The notes below the pieces were generated by a model, which did not search any database, was not told where the DNA came from, and saw only the letters and a program-made list of their open reading frames with translations. A stretch of DNA of 64,000 nt from a virus, in the IMG/VR virus record IMGVR_UViG_3300010412_000009, positions 1 to 64,000 of that record. One strand, given 5' to 3'. The translations under genes were made by a program, and so were the position numbers. Positions 1-8,213 of the stretch are shown in pieces. The stretch's first letter is position 1. Each line of letters opens with the position of its first letter.

Positions 1-1
1 G

Positions 2-106
2 GTCACTAAAGCCCATGATTCAGGACTATTTTCGTTGGTAGAGTCAGAGATAATTTCTAAAGCGATTAGAACAATATCCCAAAATAATTTACAAGAAAGC
101 AATTAA
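2..106 (+). CDS. 3' end of an unidentified plus-strand gene (partial)
   Basis: An open frame enters from the left edge and stops at TAA 104-106, giving 34 residues ending in QESN. It is directly followed by a strong hairpin terminator, and it converges on the capsid gene, so it is likely the tail end of a real gene. Too little is visible to name it. Confidence 0.5.
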   Translation, partial: VTKAHDSGLFSLVESEIISKAIRTISQNNLQESN

Positions 107-107
107 T

Positions 108-146
108 AAAAAAAAAAAGGACAGAATATTCTGTCCTTTTTTTTTT
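108..146. terminator. bidirectional intrinsic terminator
   Basis: A perfect inverted repeat (AAGGACAGAAT/ATTCTGTCCTT) is flanked by A and T runs on both sides, so it can end transcription of both the plus-strand gene stopping at 106 and the capsid gene stopping at 168. Confidence 0.9.
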
Positions 147-167
147 CGTACTATATTGAAGAATTGA

Positions 168-1991
168 TTACCTCAATTCATTCAAGTCAAATGATCTAAC
201 ACCATCAATAGTCACCTTACCATAGAATCTGTTGTTAACCATCTTCTTAGCGTATCTTGTCATGATACCCTTGATAGGTGTAAAGTTGAATGGGTTATAC
301 ATTGTAGGTGTCAACTGAACTGGTACATACGGTGCGTAAATGTAACCTGTGTCAAGTAATGACGTACCTTTGTGTCCCATGATCAATGTGTTCGGTGGGA
401 AATAAGGATCACGATATACTTGATATCTACCACCCAAAGTACCGATTCTTTCGATACCCATATTGTACTGATCTTGTTCAGGAGCCGCGTTAGATACGTG
501 GAAGTATTCTAAATCGTCAAAGATTGCACTAATCTCAGATGATACCACAATCCAGTTCGCGCCACCACGAAGTGTTGACTTGTGGATTTGTGCTGACAAT
601 TGGTTAATTGTTGTAATCAACGTTTGATTCCAATCTTTTTGAGTGTACGCAGTTGTTTGTGACAATCTTCTCCATCCATTGTAATCCCATCTCAACGACC
701 AAGCAGCGCCTTTACGTAAGTCTCTAAGAATTTCACGGTCAATCTCTGCTGCAATTTGCTCAGATAATAGAGCCGTTAATTCTGCCTCCGCATCAATGTT
801 GTGGAATGCTGAAACGTCTTGAGCCAATTCAGGTGACCACTGAGCCCTTAGTTTTCTTTCAGTAACCGATACAGTTACTTTGTCAAGACGGAAAGAAACC
901 TCACCGATTTGATCTTCAAACTCAAGACCTTTGTATCTCCTATATACCGCAGTGAATGAAGTACCACTCAAAGCTTCGGTAATGTAAGCACCTGTGTAAC
1001 CATCAATTGTATCACCTGTACAAGTAACACACTGAGGACATTGTAGGTCTACTTCAAGATAAATACAACCTTCTTCGTCGCAAATATCAAAATAAGAACC
1101 GTCACCATTACCAGTTGGCCAAGTAACATTCGCCCTTTGTCCGTATTTTACAATACCCTTACCATATTGTTGAGTTACTACTCTAAACAATAGGTTTGTA
1201 CCAGTTTCAATATCACAACCTTGAGCAGTATCAACTGTTAACCCAGCACCTTTAGTTACTCTCAAGTCAGACAAGAATGCTTCTGTATCCATCTCATTAC
1301 CATCAGGTCCAATAAGTCTACCCTGTCCAGCATTCGCAAAACCACAAAGTTTTACAATAGCCTTTCTATAGATACCGACATCACTAGTACCTGTCGCAAT
1401 TTGAAAATCAACTAAAGATCCGTTAGTCCACTTCAATAGACCTGCATCTTGAGTAATCGCAGTCCACTGTCCTTTTGAATAGTCGAACAAACCACCAGGA
1501 TTCAATCCAGGTTCGTTACCTTCATAGAACAAATCATATAGGTTCTTAGTGTAACCCTCAGTACCATATCCTTGCCCTTTATTAATTGTAGGGTTTGATG
1601 GTGCTCCTAACGGAGAATAGTGTTCACCAGATCTTGTTCCAGTCGCTCCTGAATATCCCTGAATTTCAGGAACAAAATAAAACAACTGGCCAATAGGTAA
1701 GTTCATCGCTTGAACTGAAACGATATCGTTTGCCAATAATTTAGAGAATACTCTTCTAATTATCGGGAAAACAACAGTTTCAAACGAACCTGAAGAATCT
1801 GATGAAGATGCTTCGTTTATTAAATATGCTGCCTGGTTTTCATACAACTGAGCAACATTCTCTTTCAAATGACCTTTTAAGCCCTCAAGGAAACCTAAAT
1901 CACTCCATTTGTTGATGGTGTCCTCTTTAATTACTTTTAAGTGTTTTAGTCCTATATTACCAACTAATCCACTTTCTAATAATGATCCCAT
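168..1991 (-). CDS. 23: Major capsid protein, T4 gp23-like
   Basis: 607 residues, longer than T4 gp23 (521). The N-terminal third carries the gp23 hallmarks: a helical start, then VVFPIIRRVFSKLLANDIV at about residues 73-91, followed by PIGQLFYF. This forms the hexameric lattice of the head. T4 gp23 is matured by the prohead protease after an (I/L/V)-x-E site; here INE at residues 58-60 followed by Ala is the obvious candidate, so mature protein would start near residue 61. The gene lies at the end of a head gene array with scaffold, protease, portal and terminase upstream, the same order logic as T4. A cysteine pair (CPQCVTC) near residues 317-323 lies in a probable inserted surface domain. 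The gp23 call is firm; the cleavage site is inferred. Confidence 0.95.
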   Translation of the reverse strand: MGSLLESGLVGNIGLKHLKVIKEDTINKWSDLGFLEGLKGHLKENVAQLYENQAAYLINEASSSDSSGSFETVVFPIIRRVFSKLLANDIVSVQAMNLPIGQLFYFVPEIQGYSGATGTRSGEHYSPLGAPSNPTINKGQGYGTEGYTKNLYDLFYEGNEPGLNPGGLFDYSKGQWTAITQDAGLLKWTNGSLVDFQIATGTSDVGIYRKAIVKLCGFANAGQGRLIGPDGNEMDTEAFLSDLRVTKGAGLTVDTAQGCDIETGTNLLFRVVTQQYGKGIVKYGQRANVTWPTGNGDGSYFDICDEEGCIYLEVDLQCPQCVTCTGDTIDGYTGAYITEALSGTSFTAVYRRYKGLEFEDQIGEVSFRLDKVTVSVTERKLRAQWSPELAQDVSAFHNIDAEAELTALLSEQIAAEIDREILRDLRKGAAWSLRWDYNGWRRLSQTTAYTQKDWNQTLITTINQLSAQIHKSTLRGGANWIVVSSEISAIFDDLEYFHVSNAAPEQDQYNMGIERIGTLGGRYQVYRDPYFPPNTLIMGHKGTSLLDTGYIYAPYVPVQLTPTMYNPFNFTPIKGIMTRYAKKMVNNRFYGKVTIDGVRSFDLNELR

Positions 1992-2028
1992 GATTATTTA
2001 GTTTTTTATGTTTTTTTATTGTTTATAT

Positions 2029-3438
2029 TCAACGAATTTTTTTCATTAAATCTTTAATTCTAGCAAATTGTGGATTTTCATAAGTTTTAGACTCATGTAA
2101 CTTGGTTGCACCTGAAGTATGCGTCTTATTAATCTTATTGAGTTGTTCTTCAACAATATTTTTACCACCTTGCTTATTAAGTTCATTTTTAATCCGTCTG
2201 TATGTTGATTTAGATTCTTTAATCGTATTCACATCATCAAAACGCTTGATGATATTGAGTTTCTCACTCTTTGTTGTTGAATGTTCAGTAAACAATCTAA
2301 CCGCATACGCTAAGTTGCTATTAAATACCGCAACTTCGGTTAATTTATCCTTAATTTGCTTTAATGCTTTGATATACTCACCATTTTTCTCTTTTAGAGC
2401 CTTATTCTCATTCATGAGTTTTTTAATTGTCATATTCATTTTAGAATCAATAGTCTTACTATTCTTTTTAGATTCTACTTCTAAATGTCTTGGTGCAGTT
2501 CTTGGTTTCTTTAAACCATTTCTACCCCATTTTTTTCCATTACCAAGAGTTCTTGAAGCCTCCTTTGTTTCCTTTTTCTCAACTTTGGTATCATCATCTT
2601 CTTCTTCACTCATTTCTATTTCATACATTTTTTCTTCTAAATCATTACCGACAATTGGTTCATCGTCTTCAAAGTCCATGTCATCGAATTCATCATCTTC
2701 AAAATCCATATCACTGAATTCATCATCTTCGTAATCATCAAGTTCTTTGAAACCGTCATCTTCAAATTCATCATCTTCAAAGTCCATGTCATCGAATTCA
2801 TCACCCTCATCCATATAGTCAAATTCGCCATCACCGAAAGATTCCTTAAACATTTCAATTTCATTAGGTGATAGTTGAATAATGTATTCCGAATCCGTGT
2901 CAGTATCTTTAATATTTAAATTGTCCCCATCTCTGGTTACAACGATTTTATCTTCACCATCTAACTTCTTAAACACTTTTAATGTCTCATCACTACTCCA
3001 ATCTCTGGCATCGATAACATCATCATCACCATCCATATCTTGAAAGTCTTCCAACTCGTCTTCCTCATCGCCTTCAAGGTCATCTAAGTCTTCCAACTCG
3101 TCTTCCTCATCGCCTTCAAGGTCATCTAAGTCTTCCAACTCGTCTTCCTCATCGCCTTCAAGGTTATTAATTTCATCGTCTTCAGTGTCATCAATATCGT
3201 CATCAGCTTCTGTTGTTTCTTCGGAATCTTTCTTCCCCTTTTTCTTACCTTCAACGATATTGCCACTTGATTTTTTCTTATTACTCACACCAGTCTTACT
3301 AATAGACTCTTGTACTAATTGGTCAATTTCTTCCTTCATAGTTAAAGAAAGTATTTCTTCTCCATTCTCAGACACTCTCTTTTGTACTTCCTGTAGCTGA
3401 ATTAAAGCGTCTTCGATTAAATTTTTCTTTTGTGACAT
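2029..3438 (-). CDS. Acidic prohead core/scaffold-like protein (gp22 position)
   Basis: 469 residues. Residues about 75-265 are extremely acidic and repetitive: three 14-residue copies of a DLEGDEEDELED unit, then several DDMDFEDDEF units. The C-terminal 150 residues are basic and predicted coiled coil (MNENKALKEKNGEYIKALKQ), with a segment AVFNSNLAYAVRLFTEHSTT that resembles scaffold proteins of marine T4-like phages. It sits between the capsid gene and the prohead protease gene, the place of T4 gp22. Scaffold proteins fill the prohead and are degraded by gp21. I infer the scaffold role from position, charge and coiled coil, not from full sequence similarity. Confidence 0.7.
   Translation of the reverse strand: MSQKKNLIEDALIQLQEVQKRVSENGEEILSLTMKEEIDQLVQESISKTGVSNKKKSSGNIVEGKKKGKKDSEETTEADDDIDDTEDDEINNLEGDEEDELEDLDDLEGDEEDELEDLDDLEGDEEDELEDFQDMDGDDDVIDARDWSSDETLKVFKKLDGEDKIVVTRDGDNLNIKDTDTDSEYIIQLSPNEIEMFKESFGDGEFDYMDEGDEFDDMDFEDDEFEDDGFKELDDYEDDEFSDMDFEDDEFDDMDFEDDEPIVGNDLEEKMYEIEMSEEEDDDTKVEKKETKEASRTLGNGKKWGRNGLKKPRTAPRHLEVESKKNSKTIDSKMNMTIKKLMNENKALKEKNGEYIKALKQIKDKLTEVAVFNSNLAYAVRLFTEHSTTKSEKLNIIKRFDDVNTIKESKSTYRRIKNELNKQGGKNIVEEQLNKINKTHTSGATKLHESKTYENPQFARIKDLMKKIR
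2642..2800. repeat. Degenerate in-frame repeats coding DDMDFEDDEF
   Basis: Near-repeated units of about 30 bp reading TCATCTTCAAAGTCCATGTC and variants, encoding the second acidic tract of the scaffold-like protein. The length is in frame throughout, so the repeat number may vary among relatives without breaking the gene. Confidence 0.75.
3046..3164. repeat. 42-bp tandem repeat, about 2.8 copies
   Basis: Three consecutive copies starting at 3046, 3088 and 3130 are identical over the sequence present. Each unit is 42 bp (14 codons) and encodes an acidic DLEGDEEDELED block of the scaffold-like protein. Perfect identity suggests recent expansion. Confidence 0.95.
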
Positions 3439-3555
3439 TTTAGTATTTTTTTATTTGTTTAATCAAATAGACATATTTTTAGATATGACTATCTGAAATA
3501 TAAATATATATAATTTTAGAAAAATACTAATATAAGGGTATAAAAGGTGGGAAAT

Positions 3556-3590
3556 AAAAAAAAACACCTCAAATTTGAGGTGTTTTTATA
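3556..3590. terminator. intrinsic terminator
   Basis: AAACACCTCAAATTTGAGGTGTTTT forms a perfect hairpin flanked by A and T tracts. It lies between the holin-like gene ending at 3618 and the scaffold-like gene starting at 3438, so it ends the upstream minus-strand transcript. Confidence 0.88.
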
Positions 3591-3617
3591 TAAAAAAATC
3601 AGGAACGTGTTACAAAA

Positions 3618-3866
3618 TTACGCTGTTGGAGTTTCTTTTTTCTTGAAAAGTTCTTTCAATCGATTCCATAATGAATCATCTCTACCAATGAAAAATCCAA
3701 ATAATGCTGTAAGAGCACCAATTGCGAGATCAAGATTATTGAATACTAGATCCAAATTTTCTGAAATCCAAGCAACAAAATCATTAAGTGCTGGTACATT
3801 AAAAAATACCAAAACAGCACCTACTGAAGTTAATATGTGTCGGATAATTGATTTAATATTGTCCAT
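3618..3866 (-). CDS. Small two-helix membrane protein, holin candidate
   Basis: 82 residues. Two hydrophobic helices are visible at about residues 10-24 and 46-60, separated by an amphipathic stretch, and the C-terminus is short and strongly basic (LKELFKKKETPTA). Size, two helices and charged tail are typical of phage holins, but such small membrane proteins are diverse. No lysozyme gene is adjacent; cell-wall enzymes are at 23-25 kb. The holin role is an inference from topology only. Confidence 0.5.
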   Translation of the reverse strand: MDNIKSIIRHILTSVGAVLVFFNVPALNDFVAWISENLDLVFNNLDLAIGALTALFGFFIGRDDSLWNRLKELFKKKETPTA

Positions 3867-3935
3867 TTTAAATATCTTTATTAGTTTATTATATTCACTA
3901 TATAAATATATCTAAATTTGAAATAGTTTTGATTT

Positions 3936-4157
3936 TTACTCAATAACTTCATCAATTCTAGATTCTACAGCGGATGTTACTCTCCAGTCGTACGCCAAGT
4001 TTTGATACTTTTCAGTTACTTTTGCCTCAGCGTCAGTACAATTAAATGCTTTAACTAATTTTTGTTCCACAATTTTTTTAATTTTACCAGACTCTTCATC
4101 AGGTATGAAACTATTGACTTTTACAACAAAGTACTTTTCATCTAAATTATTTACCAT
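3936..4157 (-). CDS. Small protein resembling DUF4494
   Basis: 73 residues. The pattern KYFVVKVNSFIPDEESGKIK, then KKIVEQKLVKAFNCTDAEAKVTE, resembles the DUF4494 family of Bacteroidetes and their phages, in which a short beta-strand region precedes a conserved helix rich in T-x-A-E-A. Function of that family is unknown. It lies between the holin-like gene and the prohead protease gene, only 11 bp from the latter. The family match is from memory of the motif and is moderate. Confidence 0.6.
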   Translation of the reverse strand: MVNNLDEKYFVVKVNSFIPDEESGKIKKIVEQKLVKAFNCTDAEAKVTEKYQNLAYDWRVTSAVESRIDEVIE

Positions 4158-4168
4158 AATATTTAATT

Positions 4169-4903
4169 TTATTTTGATAAATAATGTGTTAATTTATTCA
4201 TTAAGTCAATAGATTTGGATAATGATTTCCCTTTTTCATTTTCTCTAATTTCCTCTTCCAAATTCTCCTCATACATGTGTCTATCATCTTTATTAAAGAA
4301 CACATAAGCACCTGGTGTGGAAGGTGATGATACTAAATCGAAACAAATTAATTCAAAATCTTCTTGAACTTCATTATATTCACCTTTTTTTGCCAAAGAA
4401 CCGACACCTCTTGATGATATACCTAAAGTAACCCCTTGTCTTAATAAATTTGCTGCTTGATCTCCTTTACAGGAAATAATCCCCATCTTATGAAATGCTG
4501 GTGATGTTAATAACCTTAATTTACCCATTAAGATATTATCATCCCACCATATTTCTGTTATAATGTGTGAAGTCCTATCTAAATCAATTAATGATGAATC
4601 GGGATGATTTAATTCACTTAAAGCGACTCCCTTATCAATCATTTTTTGATATTTTTCGGATTCTCTTTTTAAGATTTTCTCACCATAAAGACGCTTATTT
4701 CTGTTGGGCACTCCGTATTTTTGTAATACGGCATACATTTCAAAAGGTTTTGAATAATCGAGGAAATTTTTAGACTCTTCGATTATTTTTTTATTTTCAA
4801 GGAGATCGGGTGAAATATATCCCGCATCTTCCTCGATCAATATCCCAAAGCCGCTTTCATTTGGTTTTAATATTTTCATATCACATAATATTTTCAATAC
4901 CAT
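4169..4903 (-). CDS. 21: Prohead core protease, T4 gp21-like
   Basis: 244 residues, near the usual length for this family. It carries the S-H protease signature of herpesvirus/T4 prohead proteases: ELNHP around residue 97 gives the catalytic His, and GISSRGVGS around residue 157 gives the catalytic Ser. The region DFELICFDLVSSPSTPGAYV is also characteristic. In T4 the enzyme matures the head by cutting capsid, scaffold and internal proteins after (I/L)-x-E. This activity matters here because many other proteins in the window carry such sites at their N-terminus. Start chosen at the ATG about 23 nt from an upstream ATATTTATA motif; the second Met (residue 9) is an alternative. Confidence 0.92.
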   Translation of the reverse strand: MVLKILCDMKILKPNESGFGILIEEDAGYISPDLLENKKIIEESKNFLDYSKPFEMYAVLQKYGVPNRNKRLYGEKILKRESEKYQKMIDKGVALSELNHPDSSLIDLDRTSHIITEIWWDDNILMGKLRLLTSPAFHKMGIISCKGDQAANLLRQGVTLGISSRGVGSLAKKGEYNEVQEDFELICFDLVSSPSTPGAYVFFNKDDRHMYEENLEEEIRENEKGKSLSKSIDLMNKLTHYLSK

Positions 4904-4926
4904 ACATAATACATATGGTTCTGATT

Positions 4927-4935
4927 TATAAATAT
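4927..4935 (-). promoter_or_regulatory. late-type promoter motif ATATTTATA
   Basis: On the minus strand this reads ATATTTATA, 23 nt before the ATG of the prohead protease gene. The same motif precedes many late-type genes in this window. Confidence 0.5.
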
Positions 4936-4940
4936 ATTAA

Positions 4941-5408
4941 TTATGTAATATATTCCAAACTTAAAAAGTTTTTGTTTGTTTTTGTGGGATAGTAATCAAA
5001 TTTACTTTTTAACATTAAAACATTATTAATTATTGAATCTGAATATAATTCCATTAATCTAATAATTTCAGGTGATTTAAAGTCAAATCCATTAGTCTCA
5101 TTTAGAAAGAAATGAGAGTCTATTGACATAAAAGAACGTTTATTTAACTCAATCCCACTATATCTAAGATCCATATCAACAATAAACTTATCTTTAAAAA
5201 TAGAAATGTCGTTGATATCCAATAAATGATGTTTAATCTCCCTTGATATGATATTTATGTGAGTTCTTGGGTTTTCAATATATTGATTAGGTTCTACCCA
5301 AGAATTAATGTTTAAGTATAAAGATTTGAATTCGATACAATCTACTGTACCATATCTAATATTAAACGAAGGGTGGATTTTTAATAATTGTTTTTTTCCT
5401 TTTTTCAT
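4941..5408 (-). CDS. Unidentified protein between portal and protease genes
   Basis: 155 residues, no recognised family. Composition is mixed alpha/beta with no signal peptide or membrane helix; the N-terminus is basic (MKKGKKQLLKIHPSFN). Its place in the head operon suggests a head assembly or virion role. Nothing more can be said from the sequence. Confidence 0.7.
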   Translation of the reverse strand: MKKGKKQLLKIHPSFNIRYGTVDCIEFKSLYLNINSWVEPNQYIENPRTHINIISREIKHHLLDINDISIFKDKFIVDMDLRYSGIELNKRSFMSIDSHFFLNETNGFDFKSPEIIRLMELYSDSIINNVLMLKSKFDYYPTKTNKNFLSLEYIT

Positions 5409-5501
5409 TAACTAACATATTAAACTAATTTATTTGTAAAAAAAAAATGTTACCATTAAAAATAGTAACATTATTAATTTAATATGTCAAATATCTATAA
5501 T

Positions 5502-6227
5502 TTATAAAGTTTTGACGAAATTTTGTAATTTATACAATGAAATTGCGTTAATATCGTCAGTCTCAATTTTCTGGATGGTTTCATTTATCTTACCAATAAG
5601 TTCAGAATCCTCAGTACTTTCTTCTTGAATAAGAACTAACTTATCTTTAACCAAATTTTTAAGAGCATAATACCTTTCTTTAATTTGATTATCATTTAGT
5701 TTGTTTAACTCAACAACAGTACTTATTTCTTCAGGTGTAAGATTTTCAAAATACGATTCTATTGATTTATTAGCAATTTCAACCAATTGATCTAAAGGTA
5801 AACTATAATCTAATTTTTCTTTTGGTGATACCATTAATGTTTCCGCGATCTTATTTCTTGATTTTAATCTTTCTTCAATTAATGATACTTTATTAGATAA
5901 TGCAATGTCAATATGTTTATACTTATTTTCACACTTAACATCTGATACCCATTCTACTAATGGTTTTAAATTTAAATTACCTTTTATGTTAGTGTAAGTA
6001 ATCATACATTCAGTAATAAATTCCTTCGCAAATTCTTTATCATACCCTTTGTTCTCAGATAATAAATTATATATATGATAAACTTTAGCGATAGTGTCGT
6101 TTTTTAAAACTAAGTTTTTAAATTCAACAATATTTCTATCAAAAGTTTTTGTTTTGTAAGACTCAACTAACTTACGTTCAATTTTAGATTTTAATTCACC
6201 AAATGTCATTGTATTATATTTAATCAT
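5502..6227 (-). CDS. Unidentified helical protein, head operon
   Basis: 241 residues, predicted almost entirely helical, with charged heptad-like stretches (KVSLIEERLKSRNKIAETL and KLVLIQEESTEDSELIGKIN). The start codon lies 5 bp downstream of the portal gene stop, so the two are surely co-transcribed. No family recognised. A portal- or prohead-associated role is inferred from position. Confidence 0.75.
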   Translation of the reverse strand: MIKYNTMTFGELKSKIERKLVESYKTKTFDRNIVEFKNLVLKNDTIAKVYHIYNLLSENKGYDKEFAKEFITECMITYTNIKGNLNLKPLVEWVSDVKCENKYKHIDIALSNKVSLIEERLKSRNKIAETLMVSPKEKLDYSLPLDQLVEIANKSIESYFENLTPEEISTVVELNKLNDNQIKERYYALKNLVKDKLVLIQEESTEDSELIGKINETIQKIETDDINAISLYKLQNFVKTL

Positions 6228-6232
6228 AAATA

Positions 6233-8176
6233 TTAGCTTTTTATAAGTTTTTCAATTTCAGTTGAGATTTTATTTAAGTTTTTTGCTTTATTTAACCTAT
6301 CTAAATTGTATTTTCGTCTCGTTGTTTCTAGAATTAAATTTTTTCTATCTTCTTCGGATTCAGGTGTTAATTCTTCGGTATTTTCTCCTTCACCGCCTAA
6401 TTCTCCTTCACCGCCTAATTCTCCTTCACCACCAAGGTCACCACCTAATCCACCGCCTCCGCCAAATTCACCACCGCCAAATTCACCACCAAGGTCACCA
6501 CCAAGGTCACCACCGCCAAATTCACCACCAAGGTCACCACCGAATCCACCGCCTCCGCCGAATCCACCGCCTCCGCCAAATTCACCACCTTGTGTTTGTC
6601 CCGAAACAACACCTTTACCACCATAAATCCTATCAATGTCGTCAAATATTCCGGTACGTCCAATTACTGATGCGGTATTTTGAAGTTCGTTGGCAACTGC
6701 ACGTTCAATTCTCTGTTGTTGTAAATCTAATTTAATGTCTTCATCTGACATATTTAGGAAATGTTTCTTAGCAAACGAATGTGATAAAGGTTGAATTCCT
6801 TCCACAGGTGATACAGCATCTCTATACAACATAATTTTTTCCTTCCATATGTCGTTTTTAAGAATCTCAGCTTGACTAGATGGGTTTGTTAATGTTAAAA
6901 CAAAGTTATCCAACTCATCTTCGAATCCCAACAAGAACAAATGAATAATTGCTATTTTATTCAATTCCTGTAACATACTCTTCTGAATTCGATTGATAGT
7001 TCTCGCAAATCTAACGTCCTGTTGTGCCAAATTTTTACCATCACCAACACTTTCTTCCCAACCCAAATAAGGCTTAGGGATTCTAAGTGCAGTCAATAAC
7101 TTCTTTTGAATATATTCAATATCGGCAATTTCGGACAAGTTACTAGCCCCTGGTAGTGTATCTATTGGACTTGGTGCTCCCATATCTCTAACAGGAATAA
7201 AATAATCCTGATCAACTGCCATTTGATTAAATCTTAAATCAGTATTTCCATTTTCATCGACAATTTGATCTCGTTTGAATTTATTTGCGACTTTTTGTAC
7301 GTACTGTTCAGCATCTTTATCATCCATGTTCCCAACAAAGACTTTAAAAATACGTCTTTCAGGTGCTCTTGATGTACGATAGATTAACATTGCATCTTCT
7401 GCAAGTACTAATTGCTTCCATATTCTACGAACTTTTTCTAGCATTGAAGTACCGTATGGTAGTCGTCTATCATCACCTAAAAGCCTAAAATGGGCAATTT
7501 CCCAAGTTTTAAAAGTCATATTTCTAGACTTCCAATTAAAATGCATTACATCAATATCCTGAGTCCCGCTAGCGGTCTTATCTGTCTTCATACCAGCCTC
7601 AACTCTTTCAATCTCAACTACGGGTAATTGTAAACATCCTGTAACACCATTCTTCTCATCTAATTTTAGAAACACAAAATTATCCCCATATTTGCAAGTA
7701 TTTCTTACCCACATAGGTAAATTGGTATTAATATCTAACGCATTGTTAAATAAATCAGCCAAAATAGATTTGATTCTTTTTGATTCCGAATATATTTGTA
7801 ATATATGTCCATTATCATCAGCAGTAGTACTTTCTTCTGAATAGATATCTAAAGCCGCCCCTATTTCAGGAAAGTATTCCATCGACTCATAATCATAAAA
7901 CGCAGCCAATCTATTCGGTTCATAATAAACCCCTTGTCCATACAAATTGGTCTCAACTTTAACCCATTGTTGAGCCATATAATGCGTTTGTTGGGCTTGT
8001 AATAACGCAAGTTCATATTCTTGCTTACTTCGTGTCTTTAAAATAACCTCTTTATCAAATGTCTTAAACGTTGGGTATTCATCTCCAAGTTGAGAATTTG
8101 GACCAAACACACCTGACAATTTTTGCCATATTGTAAGCGGAGCCTGTTGATTATTATTCTGATTATTATTTTCCAT
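6233..8176 (-). CDS. 20: Portal protein, T4 gp20-like
   Basis: 647 residues against 524 in T4 gp20. The family core is clear: FNWKSRNMTFKTWEIAHFRL, RRLPYGTSMLEKVRRIWKQ, then LAEDAMLIYRTSRAPERRIF, followed by QKKLLTALRIPKPYLGWEE. The portal is the dodecameric ring at the unique vertex through which DNA is packaged and ejected, and on which the prohead is nucleated. The extra length is a glycine-rich C-terminal tail (about residues 530-605) of GGEFGGGGGFGG and GGEGELGG units, followed by a charged helical end. That tail is unusual for a portal. Confidence 0.94.
   Translation of the reverse strand: MENNNQNNNQQAPLTIWQKLSGVFGPNSQLGDEYPTFKTFDKEVILKTRSKQEYELALLQAQQTHYMAQQWVKVETNLYGQGVYYEPNRLAAFYDYESMEYFPEIGAALDIYSEESTTADDNGHILQIYSESKRIKSILADLFNNALDINTNLPMWVRNTCKYGDNFVFLKLDEKNGVTGCLQLPVVEIERVEAGMKTDKTASGTQDIDVMHFNWKSRNMTFKTWEIAHFRLLGDDRRLPYGTSMLEKVRRIWKQLVLAEDAMLIYRTSRAPERRIFKVFVGNMDDKDAEQYVQKVANKFKRDQIVDENGNTDLRFNQMAVDQDYFIPVRDMGAPSPIDTLPGASNLSEIADIEYIQKKLLTALRIPKPYLGWEESVGDGKNLAQQDVRFARTINRIQKSMLQELNKIAIIHLFLLGFEDELDNFVLTLTNPSSQAEILKNDIWKEKIMLYRDAVSPVEGIQPLSHSFAKKHFLNMSDEDIKLDLQQQRIERAVANELQNTASVIGRTGIFDDIDRIYGGKGVVSGQTQGGEFGGGGGFGGGGGFGGDLGGEFGGGDLGGDLGGEFGGGEFGGGGGLGGDLGGEGELGGEGELGGEGENTEELTPESEEDRKNLILETTRRKYNLDRLNKAKNLNKISTEIEKLIKS
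6386..6595. repeat. Gly/Glu-rich coding repeats in the portal gene tail
   Basis: Short repeats of TCACCACCAAGG and CCGCCTCCGCCAAATTC alternate here and encode the glycine-rich C-terminal tract of the portal protein. All units are multiples of three. Confidence 0.85.
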
Positions 8177-8213
8177 ACTAAAAAATATAGTTTAATTTAA
8201 AGAAAATTAAATA

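Noticed and set aside
2102-2734. Long plus-strand frame with hydrophobic and Ser-rich text
   Set aside because: It is the complement of the acidic scaffold-like gene; Ser/Ile runs come from antisense reading of Asp/Glu codons.
3046-3164. Regular repeats considered as a CRISPR array
   Set aside because: The units are contiguous with no spacers and encode an in-frame acidic protein repeat.
6306-6626. Proline-rich plus-strand frame
   Set aside because: Antisense of the glycine-rich portal tail; Gly codons read backwards as Pro.
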